Part shown: one piece after another, positions 51,978-60,273 of the stretch | How positions within the stretch are numbered: the first letter of the stretch is position 1 | How the letters are laid out: the number at the start of each line of letters is the position of its first letter | Assembly (NCBI GenBank): GCA_900708905.1 | Contig: CAADRB010000056.1 | Location: forward strand, 818,134-882,133 | Length of the DNA: 64,000 nt | Direction: 5' to 3' | DNA from: Hymenolepis diminuta | Lineage: Eukaryota; Platyhelminthes; Cestoda; Cyclophyllidea; Hymenolepididae | Notes under the pieces: generated by a model | What the model was told of the DNA's origin: nothing | Seen by the model: the letters and a program-made list of their open reading frames with translations, nothing else | Databases searched by the model: none | Program-made: the position numbers and the translations under genes

Positions 51978-53274
51978 CTGACTGACTGCGAGGTTGCGGT
52001 GAATTCGTCAGTACAATCAGGCCTTATACCAAATGCAGCTACATATTTTTGAACAACACACACACGCACACTTATATATACTAAAAGAGAATCAATTAAA
52101 TGATAAGCGTACGTGAAGAGAGAGACAGAGAGACAGAATTCTGTATGAAGTGGACATTTTATTTTTTGTCTAGTTTATTTACATAAAAATGAGGAAACCA
52201 TTCCATACACTTCATACATCTTTCTATTGCTTCAGGGTTACTGCTAATACGGACTTGATTTTCCTATCTAAAAAGTATCCTACCCATGATTCGATTTGTT
52301 ATATGCTGCGTACACGTATCATAAGTAGCCGGGAGAGGAGTTATGATAAAGCAACTGAAAGGGCATAAGGTTATTAGTAGTGTAAAGTTTGCCTCTCCTT
52401 TGTTCAGCACTTTCCTGATACCAATTGATTGGAGGCATGAATATATCTAATATTAGAATAAGTTTGCCGTTATCTGTGAAGCAGTTCAATTTGGATTTCA
52501 CCAAGTAATGGGTATTCAGAATGCCAATCCGCGCTATACCCAAAAAGTAAAGTGAAGGTAAATTAAAATGACGCATGTTTCCTCGTTAAAGGATGCATGT
52601 ATTTACTGAATTGGAACCAGATGAGGCATGAAAGTGCAGGAGAATAAAACCTTATTAGGTAAGGGAAAAGATTATTTTTACAAATTTGAAATAAACTTAG
52701 AATAACTAAAGAGATTCAATATTCTATATAGCTCAGTTTAAATTTTAGTATGCAGTGTAAATTTAGCTTAGCTTAAAAAGAATAAAGAAGGCAATAAGTT
52801 GCAGGAACTAAGAATAACAGCAGACAACCACAGTTTCAGAGATGGAGAAGTTAGAGTCGAGGGTAAAGAAGAATTTATTGAACAGTAGCAATTAGAAATG
52901 GAGGTGATTAGAGACAGTAAGAGAGCGGTTGAACGATAACGCGGAAGACGGGATGAAGAAAAAGGTAGGGGAAATGAAAAGGGAGCAACATTCGAGGGTT
53001 TGCACTACAAGTCTTGTAATCACCGCTTGCTGACTTAAGCAGACAAAATGACTGATTTACCGCGAGAGAGGCGGGTACAATATTCTGCAACTGCGGTGAT
53101 AAAAAGCAGTTCCAGTAAACGCAAGAACTGGAAAAAGATTCTCCATCAAAACTAGTTAAATTAATGATGTTCAAAGAAATCTTTCGAAGTCACTCCAGAT
53201 TTAAGTCATTTATTTTTGAAAGTCGTTGACTGCTTTATCAACCAATAACAAGTTTATTTGTCCATTCTCTCTAG
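51978..53274 (+). other. SK 3' untranslated region and spacer
   Basis: Contains a CTGA tandem run just after the stop (about 51,974-51,988), a CA-rich microsatellite (about 52,057-52,071), a GA/CAGA-rich stretch (about 52,114-52,136) and a possible polyadenylation signal AATAAA at 52,643-52,648. The first exon of the next gene should lie here but was not found. Confidence 0.5.
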
Positions 53275-53388
53275 GTTCTCTATTTTGATAACATTAGTAG
53301 GATTTGCTGGCATATTTGTATTGATAATTGGTATATGCAGCCGACGGGAAGGCCACCTCAAGATGCGTATGATGTTTTCCAATCTGCA
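53275..53388 (+). CDS. small membrane protein gene, first visible exon
   Basis: Acceptor CTCTCTAG, donor CTGCA followed by GTAAGA, phase 2 on both sides. It encodes one membrane helix and a basic loop. Confidence 0.6.
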
Positions 53389-54478
53389 GTAAGATCTTTC
53401 TAAATATCTATTGTACAACTGACCATTTTTTTAAAAGCACCGAAAATGTAATTGATTCAGCACTAATTCGTGTATTCCCAAAATCATAAATATAAATTGT
53501 ATTTTAACTCCGGCTTAAATCGAAGCTCATAGTTGAGTATATTTTAATTGATAAGGTAAGATGGAAGTTGGTTGAAGTTAGCAGGTACTTTCCGTGTGGT
53601 ACTGTAATTCTCTTAATTCTTATGCAGAACAAAGCTTGAGGTTGAAGGGTCAAGTAGGAGCATGCAAATATCCGCTCTACGTGCTTTTTCTTCCATTAAC
53701 TGAATTAAACATGCTTGGGATTTTATAATGAAAATTCAAAAGTAAGATACATGCCCATATCTTAGGGCTCAAGTTGGTTGTGTGCATTGGTAAAGTGATC
53801 ATTTAATGTTCGTATTAAAATATGAATTGGCCAAGAAGATGTAAAGCCTTCAATGTTACGCAGTATAATTGAAATTTAAAAAATAAGAAATTCGTTCTTA
53901 CAAAGAAAATATTTTATTGCATTTCCAGGTGTAATTTAAGTATCTTTGTTCTTTCACCTTCAGGATACTTAAGAGTTTCATATCCTTAATCTTTAAGACA
54001 AGATTACAAGATAACTGCTTGACCGTGAGTGAACATAGCTTACGGAGCTCTGCCAACTTAAAATGTTCATCTATCTCTTCTCTGCTGTGTTAAAACTTGA
54101 GGCTGCTGAGTATCATGTAAGATCATTTTGCCTCCTCAACTACCGGAAGAAGAAAATGGCTTGAAGTGGCAAGGCTGACCCTTCTTGATTAAAAATACCT
54201 GGATGTTGCAGACAGGTATTTGCTGCGCTTCAGGGGAGTGAATCCTAAAATTTGAATTTAGGAACACAGATGGTAAATATTGTGTAAACTTGAATCCAAG
54301 AATTGAATAAGAGGCAACTCTATGACGTTTCTCTCAGCATCTTTTTATACCCTCTCGTTTATTATTTATTGGACTTTATGTTAACTGATTTCAGTCTCTT
54401 CCCACAATTGATGATTGGAAACTTTTTGTATTACTCCGGATGCTACTAATAGTATCGTTAATTTTTGTCTATCATTAA
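53275..54478 (+). CDS. partial gene for a small multi-spanning membrane protein (last three exons)
   Basis: Three exons join with matching phases and GT-AG junctions: 53275-53388, 53964-54024 and 54395-54478. They encode about 86 residues ending in a stop. Exon one gives a membrane helix, FSILITLVGFAGIFVLIIGI, then CSRREGHLKMRMMFSNL, a basic loop like the one between helices 2 and 3 of tetraspanins. Exon two gives ILKSFISLIFKTRLQ. Exon three gives WKLFVLLRMLLIVSLIFVYH, a second clear membrane helix at the C-terminus. The 5' exon with the start codon and a first helix is missing from my model; the entry phase of exon one shows it must exist. The arrangement resembles the four-helix gene 1 kb downstream, so the two may be diverged tandem copies. 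Family uncertain. Confidence 0.5.
53964..54024 (+). CDS. small membrane protein gene, middle exon
   Basis: Acceptor TTCACCTTCAG, donor GACC followed by GTGAGT. The first G completes the CAG codon left by the previous exon. It encodes a short amphipathic stretch. Confidence 0.5.
54395..54478 (+). CDS. small membrane protein gene, last exon
   Basis: Acceptor GATTTCAG, phase 0. Encodes SLPTIDDWKLF, then a membrane helix and the stop TAA at 54476-54478. Confidence 0.5.
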   Translation, partial: SLPTIDDWKLFVLLRMLLIVSLIFVYH

Positions 54479-55468
54479 AGGGTCAAATGACCTGGTTTCC
54501 ATGGCTGAAGTTTTGAATTCATTTACAGTTTCAGTATCACATAATCCCAAGCCAGATCTAACTTGTTCGACAGCAGAAGGAAGTCAACATCTCAGATTTC
54601 TCAAAAAATGGTTGGTCGTGTCACCACTGTTTTTATTAATGTAGAGCGTTTAAACTGGCAAAATCTTTGATACGTACTATTTTTAACTTAACAGAGCTCG
54701 ATAAGCAATGTCACTCAGTGTGAATGTTGCTGTTTTCAATATACATTGTGGGTAGAGGGTTTTCCTGATTTAGAAACTCACTTTCTTAGTTACTATTAAC
54801 CAATCTAATTTGTCGTCTTCATTACGGAATCTCAAGAAAACATATAAAAGTAAGGTAGGCAAAGGTATGCTAATGCAGACACATATAATGCAGACATAAC
54901 TCTATACGCTAAAAGAGGAAAATAATATTTTTTAAGGAAAATTTCTTCTATGTAAGATTCTTTATTTTCCAACCGGTAATTTCTGCTTCTTTTAATCCTC
55001 TTGCTTGATTAAATTTATTTACATGATGTGTAAAGTGCTCAGAATATAAAATGATGGCGTATTCTGATCTATTATGGGCTTTGATCGTTTTGTATTTGCT
55101 ACTAGTACATTTACTCATGAAATATGAGAACCGGTTACCTATTACTAGAAGAATCATTTCAAAGAAATGAATCGGAAATTAGATGTGCGCGGGATATTAG
55201 AAAACTAAAAAATTCTTTCTTAAAATCTCGTCTTTAAGAACCTCAAAAACCAGTCTTAATATTATAAGTAATAATAAACTTGAAACAGACCGAGTTTAGT
55301 AGAGAATATCCATTTCGTGGTAACAAGCTTGATCTTGAATTATGTAACAACTTGGATGTCCTAGTTTGCCTTCCTGTGTATGACCTCACGGATGTAAATG
55401 AAAAGAAAGTATATAAAGAACAGTTTGTGTTCTCTGCAGAAAGTAACACTTTTGTTTATTCCACAACG
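54479..55468. other. spacer between the two small membrane-protein genes
   Basis: No gene recognised in 54,479-55,280. From 55,283 the frame of the next gene is already open for about 62 codons without an ATG, which may be a 5' leader or an unannotated upstream coding exon. Confidence 0.5.
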
Positions 55469-55546
55469 ATGACCAAACTTGCTACTAAAAGCGGGGCTTA
55501 TAAATGTTTGCTTGTACTCTTCTACATCGCTAATACCTGGACACTT
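55469..55546 (+). CDS. four-helix protein exon 1 (start and first half of helix 1)
   Basis: ATG at 55469. Donor ACACTT followed by GTGGGT. Without splicing the frame closes at the TAG of the acceptor (55586-55588). The joined reading continues the hydrophobic helix without a break, which supports the intron. Confidence 0.7.
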
Positions 55547-55992
55547 GTGGGTCTTCCAAAGATGATTTATGCACTCTCTCTCTTATAGATTCGCGGATTA
55601 GTCTGGCTTAGCCTGGGAGCTGTCTGTTACACAAATCCGTCTGAAGGTACTTGTACTTCCAATATGGCTATTTCTACGGCATTAATGGCTATTGGCATAT
55701 CTCTTGTCATCGTATCAATTTGTGGCTATATTTTCGTCTCTTGTAAGGCCCCAATTCCAATTTATATGGTAAGTGATCTAATGCATCTTTCCTCATCTTA
55801 CTTCTCCAAATCTAGTACGGTGGAGTAATGATGGCGCTGATGATAGCTGAACTTGGAATAGGTATCTACATAATTACTGTGGAAGTAAGAAATGGGGTAA
55901 TAGTTATCTGCCAGATCGTGCCCAATTTTATCACTGTTATTTCTGCCTTCTTCCTTGGTTCGGCTACTAAACATGATCGGGCAATCATCTGA
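55469..55992 (+). CDS. four-helix (tetraspanin-like) membrane protein, 144 residues, micro-introns
   Basis: Exons 55469-55546, 55589-55768 and 55816-55992 join in frame (all phase 0), with introns of only 42 and 47 bases. The protein has four hydrophobic segments: about 12-38 (YKCLLVLFYIANTWTLIRGL, then VWLSLGAVC), 50-75 (ISTALMAIGISLVIVSICGY), 87-108 (YGGVMMALMIAELGIGIYII) and 114-135 (ICQIVPNFITVISAFFLG). The N-terminus resembles the first helix of tetraspanins, and the cytoplasmic loop VSCKAPIPIYM sits where their helix 2-3 loop lies. The large extracellular loop and CCG motif of true tetraspanins are absent, so this is a reduced relative or a different four-helix family. A GTAAGA at 55885 could give another C-terminus (see findings). 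AATAAA (55992-55997) overlaps the stop and may be the polyadenylation signal. Confidence 0.72.
55589..55768 (+). CDS. four-helix protein exon 2 (rest of helix 1, loop, helix 2)
   Basis: Acceptor CTCTCTTATAG, donor ATATG followed by GTAAGT. The loop between helices 1 and 2 is CYTNPSEGTCTSNMA, with two cysteines. Confidence 0.8.
55816..55992 (+). CDS. four-helix protein exon 3 (helices 3 and 4)
   Basis: Acceptor CCAAATCTAG, phase 0. Ends SATKHDRAII and TGA at 55990-55992. Confidence 0.72.
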   Translation, partial: YGGVMMALMIAELGIGIYIITVEVRNGVIVICQIVPNFITVISAFFLGSATKHDRAII

Positions 55993-57850
55993 ATAAAGGA
56001 ATAACGCAAGTGGCACATCTTGCTGGAACAGTTTGGAGATGGCTGAAAATTATCCCGGAAAGTACTTTAAAATAAATGGTTTATATACAAGAATTTTTGT
56101 GTGACTTCACCTATACGTGGTTGTCGATATCCCCATGTGGTGATTGGCTTTTCTGCAAGTCTCTCTGTACTCCCATGGATCGCCTATGGGAAAGGGGACT
56201 TTGTCGACCTCTTAGCTTTCTCGGTCGCCAGGTGTTGATAAAAATCTACCACTATACAACTATGTAGAGAAGATAGGAATCTTCAAGAGTGAAAAATTAA
56301 ACAGCGTTTTTTTTGGCTGATAAAATCCTGTCAGTTAAACAATCTTTGTTAAGTTGCTATATTAACAAGTTTTCCAGATTGGTTTTTTCTGCAAGATTAT
56401 AAATGGGATTTCTAGTTTGTTACGTTATAACAATATGTTATCTACGGTTATAGGAGGAGTAAATGCATTAACAGTAAGACACATGTTCCACTTTGAGAAA
56501 ACGGTAATAATTACCGGATCACAAAAATAATGTATCTTAGATATCCTCTAAAGTTATATTTATTAGTTTTAGATCTAAATAAATGAAATATTCTGAGCAA
56601 AATCAACCTGGCTTGTTTCGTGGTCGGTGCATAAGAGTATTTAATAATTAGGAAAAAGGTGCATGTCAATTCTTGAATTAAAGGGTCAAGTTCTGCTCCG
56701 TTTCAGTTACCGGTTACCTTAAAATTAAGTATCCGTTCTTTAACTGATAACCGCACTTTTAAGGTAGCGGAAACAATCAGCGGTCATTAAAAGTTTCATA
56801 AAATTAAACTGTATTATTTGTTGCTCAGGACACGATGAGTATGTAGAATGTGCAAATCGAGCTTTGAATGACATCACACATATTTTCCCAGAAGAGTCGC
56901 GATGATATAATGAATTTCAAAGACTATAGCTTCGTCTTTTAAAATACATTTCGTCAAAGTTATGAAAGTTTTCAGAAAATTTTAGTGAGTATAGACGTTT
57001 TTCGGATCTTAAGCTCTATGGTTGTTGGGAAAATAACATCTTAATTAGACTGTGCTTAAGTGTAAATGGGTGCAACAGTAAGGAGTAAAAATTTTTTGTG
57101 ATCATATATGCTTAGTGGAGTAATAATAAGAAAGCTGTTTCAAAAGATAAAACTTAAAATGCTTATCATTCAAATTATGCCATGTTTATAAAAATTGATA
57201 GTAAAGTACCAATAATATTACCAGAACTGTGAACTACAAATTGGGCCTGATAAATATAAGGAGTAAGCATTTTTTCGCATACCTGATTTCTCCTTACTAC
57301 TCACGTTTCCCCGAAGAGGAGGTTAGATATATTTTGAAACCTTATCTGTAACTACTTACTTTCTTGGGTTCATTATATGTACAGATTTATTGTCTAATTG
57401 ACATAGAATAAGTTTATTAGGATTTTGATATCGTTATCAATTGGTCACCAATTAATGTTAAGTATATAAATAAGTCGTTTAGAAAATAGTTTTTACTTAA
57501 AAGAAGCAATGATTACTTAATTTTACTTTGAGTCTTCGGCAAAATTTTGGAACGGAGTTTATTCATGAGCTATTTGTGTATGCAATTAGGGAATCGCTGT
57601 GGGCATATAGAAAGTTTTGACATTGGTTATTTTATACTCGTACACGTAACTGAATAGTAAATATTGTTAGTAAGCTATTTAAAAAATTTTACAATAGTTC
57701 AGTTGAATGTGGGATTGCGTATTTCTATTATTAATAATATATTTGGATATCTTTATGAAATTAGACAACTTTGCATTCACAATAGTGTAATTCGACCTTC
57801 ACAGTCAACTACGTTTGGCGTCATTTCGAAGGAAGTAACGCCTACTCAAA
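55993..57850. other. spacer between the four-helix gene and the RUN gene
   Basis: Holds an open, protein-like frame at 56,071-56,238 that may be an alternative last exon of the four-helix gene. The rest is AT-rich with no recognised gene. The last 60 bases before the RUN gene are less AT-rich and probably hold its 5' leader. Confidence 0.55.
56071..56238 (+). CDS. possible alternative last exon of the four-helix gene
   Basis: An open frame after an acceptor-like ATACAAG (exon start 56092) encodes NFCVTSPIRGCRYPH, then VVIGFSASLSVLPWIAYGKG, a membrane helix, and a stop at 56236-56238. Phase 0 matches a GTAAGA donor at 55885 in exon 3, which would replace the fourth helix by this one. The splice is inferred from phase and motif only. 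Confidence 0.35.
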   Translation, partial: NKWFIYKNFCVTSPIRGCRYPHVVIGFSASLSVLPWIAYGKGDFVDLLAFSVARC

Positions 57851-58114
57851 ATGGCGGCGGTTTGTGTAGCAGATTTCAAAGCGAATGTTGGAGTATTATA
57901 TACTAATCAATGCACCGAACTGAATGACAAATCTCCAGAATTAATTCCACTCCTTAGATCTATTGAAAGGGTTTTGGAAGCTGGATTGAGGGAGTATCCA
58001 TCGTTATTTGGTGAAGCGAAACAATACTGCTGGAATGCATTTGAAAGACTTATGCAGTGCTCTAAAGAATATAAATATGAAATTCCCTATTCGCTGTCGT
58101 CAGCATATTATGCT
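57851..58114 (+). CDS. RUN gene exon 1
   Basis: Start codon and first half of the RUN domain (88 codons). Donor TATGCT followed by GTACGT, phase 0. The 82-base intron removes an in-frame stop. Confidence 0.8.
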
Positions 58115-60273
58115 GTACGTTTTATATTAAGATAGAGTGCTGCATTTTCTCTATTCTTTTCCATAAAGTTACAAAAGAGGTATTGTGTTTCTCAAGGTAA
58201 ATGAATGTTCTCGTGTCAAAACCGCTATTGGAAAGGGTCGATTACTATTGCGAACATTGGCAAATAATGGGAGTCTCTGTGATTTAGTTAAACTTATAAA
58301 AGAAAATAAGTCCTTCATCTACGAACACTACGAACCAGGAAAAGCTGTTTTTACGAATGAAGTTCAGTGTCAAATATTTTACTCCTTCATCGCCGATTTT
58401 ACACGTATAAAGTTTGATCTCAATCTCACTCACGCCGATTTTCTTGATACCACCTGGGATATACCTGTTTATAAATACAAAGATTTTGTTCCATGTAGGT
58501 AAGTTCTCTTATAGAATATAAACTTTCTCCTTATGACCTAAGTTGCATTAACTTTATGCAAAAGTCTCGACATTTTTTTCAGTAAACTCGGAATTAAAGT
58601 TCGCTACATAGATTCCTACTATATTGTCACCGATTTTGAGGAAGGCTTCGTCGAAGAAGAAAAATTCTTTGAATTAGGAGACGTGATAACCAGTATGGCA
58701 GGAACCGCACTGCGAGGCAGAGTAGTTGATATCCAGAAAATTTTTACCAAAGAGTGTCGCAAATTACTCCGATTTGAAATTGTTAAACTAGCAACTGAAA
58801 ATGGCTCCTTCTTTAGACCAATTGTAAATTTGATTAAAAAGGGAAACATTCCTAATATACTGGGATCGAGTGAAAGGTCGGTTTCAAGAGGTAATTGTTT
58901 TTCTTTAAGTCGTGCTTCCTTTTATTTTCTCGTGTGGTTTTGATAGGATTCATTTTTGATATTCAGTTTTATTGAACTACTTTGCATATGATTGTATTCA
59001 CCCAACACTCCTAAGCTTGATTGGATTTGCCAGTTAAGTGGTTCATTATTTAAGCATAAGATTATTTCAATCTACACTTCCAAATTTATACTTTATTTTA
59101 CATTGTTTCTCCTATTTTTTATTAGCAGAATCTCAATGCAGTGCCTATTTCTCTAGTTCTTTTGTTGTCTAGTTGTTTGCTATCGAATACTCAAAGGATA
59201 CTCAAAGCTAATGTCTAACCGATTAATTATATATACCCTTTTACTTTGCTTTAATAGCGAAATTTTAAAGCATTATTGTTGTTTAGTTTTGAATTTGTTA
59301 TTGCTTACATTTTAGTAAAGATTTTTATAACGAAATTTTTTGTCCATGTGCCCTCATCAGTAAAATACTTCTTAATCATTTTCTTTTGATGTATAGGCTG
59401 GGTGGATTTGCTTATCGTTATTGGCTTGGGAACAAAAGATATTTGAAAGGCTATTTCATTGAAATTTTTCATCATGGACTCGATTGGCCCTTCCGAAAAT
59501 GTTTAACCTTTAATGCTGATGATATACGTAGAAGACTAATGATCCTTCCCAAGGAAACTGTTTAAAAATTGTTATTTGTGTACATTTTTCTGATGATGAG
59601 TAGCGACTATCAGAGGAAAGGAGGGGAATTATTTTCAGCAAAAGCTGTGGTGTTGGTGTCATTTAAATTTGGAGATAGAATCACCGAGATGTTGACAGCA
59701 TCAGAGAATAATAGAAAACTTTTCTAGACCAATTTGATATAGGGTATCGCCAAGTGCCCTTAAGTACAAATATGAATAGCATACGTATTGAGCTAATATC
59801 TTAAAATCAGTTTTGGTTATCATTTGGATTTGAATATTATATTTAAATGTATAGACGTAAATAAATTAGACTGTTTGAGATGAAAGACATTGAAAGGCAA
59901 TGTTGATTGATTTAAGAAAGTTAATTGTCATCGATTTCTTTAATCTTCGCCAAAAGTGTGAACCTACGTAACAGAAAAGATTATTAAAGCTGTTTATTTT
60001 GATTCTTTTATTAGATAAATCTTGGGATTGGCCTGCAATTGAGTCCCTGGATTTTTCAAAGTGTTATGCGGCATTGAGTCCACAAGTAGTTGACACAGCT
60101 GGCTTGGAAACAAGATTTCCACCGTTTGAAGTGAGACACACACTAAGATATATTGGTTCTGTCGATATGGGTGGCAAAAGCGATATGGTTCACATTCCGG
60201 GTGCCATTGATGCTGTTCTCGCTGAAAATCCTGTTGCTGGACGGTATATGCCTGTTCGTGTTCGATTGGGCAA
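57851..60273 (+). CDS. RUN domain protein with PDZ-like and PTB-like segments, 5' part (four exons)
   Basis: Exons 57851-58114, 58197-58498, 58583-58890 and 60015 to about 60,273, with phases 0, 2 and 1 agreeing. The start ATGGCGGCGG is the first ATG of a clean frame. Residues about 25-185 look like a RUN domain, an alpha-helical fold that binds small GTPases and motor adaptors: LIPLLRSIERVLEAGLRE, the characteristic VKTAIGKGRLLLRTLAN with its GKGR turn, and a W-containing end. Residues about 189-265 look like a PDZ fold (LGIKVRYIDSYYIV, then FELGDVITSMAGTALRG). The fourth exon (from residue 292) contains VRHTLRYIGSVDMG and GAIDAVLAENP, like the start of a PTB/PID fold. It is probably a cytoplasmic adaptor in membrane traffic or signalling. 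I do not recognise a known family with this order. The gene probably continues past 60,273 and the stop was not found. Confidence 0.68.
58197..58498 (+). CDS. RUN gene exon 2
   Basis: Second half of the RUN domain, with AIGKGRLLLRTLANNGSL and a conserved-looking FYSFIADFTRIKF helix. Donor CATGTAG followed by GTAAGT, phase 2. Confidence 0.82.
58583..58890 (+). CDS. RUN gene exon 3 (PDZ-like segment)
   Basis: Acceptor TTTTTTTCAG. It encodes the PDZ-like segment and a basic helix (VNLIKKGNIPNIL). The donor used here is CAAGAG followed by GTAATT (phase 1), which joins the exon at 60015 in frame. A weaker GTCGGT at 58877 would give phase 2. Confidence 0.75.
59397..59567 (+). CDS. protein-like open frame between RUN gene exons, possible alternative last exon
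   Basis: After an acceptor-like GATGTATAG (59388-59396), the frame LGGFAYRYWLGNKRYLKGYF and EIFHHGLDWPFRKC runs to a TAA (59565-59567). It needs phase 2, so it fits only the weak GTCGGT donor at 58877, not the main donor of exon 3. It could be an alternative 3' end that omits the PTB-like part, or chance. Confidence 0.35.
60015..60273 (+). CDS. RUN gene exon 4 (start of PTB-like segment)
   Basis: Acceptor TTTTATTAG; phase 1 matches exon 3. Encodes KSWDWPAIESLDFSKCYAAL and the PTB-like VRHTLRYIGSVDMGGKSDMV, ending PVRVRLG. The 3' boundary is uncertain: GCAAGT at 60,270 (a GC-AG donor) or GTATTT at 60,274. Confidence 0.7.

Noticed and set aside
55469..55992. Calling the four-helix protein a true tetraspanin
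   Set aside because: The large extracellular loop with its CCG motif is missing, so only tetraspanin-like is supported.
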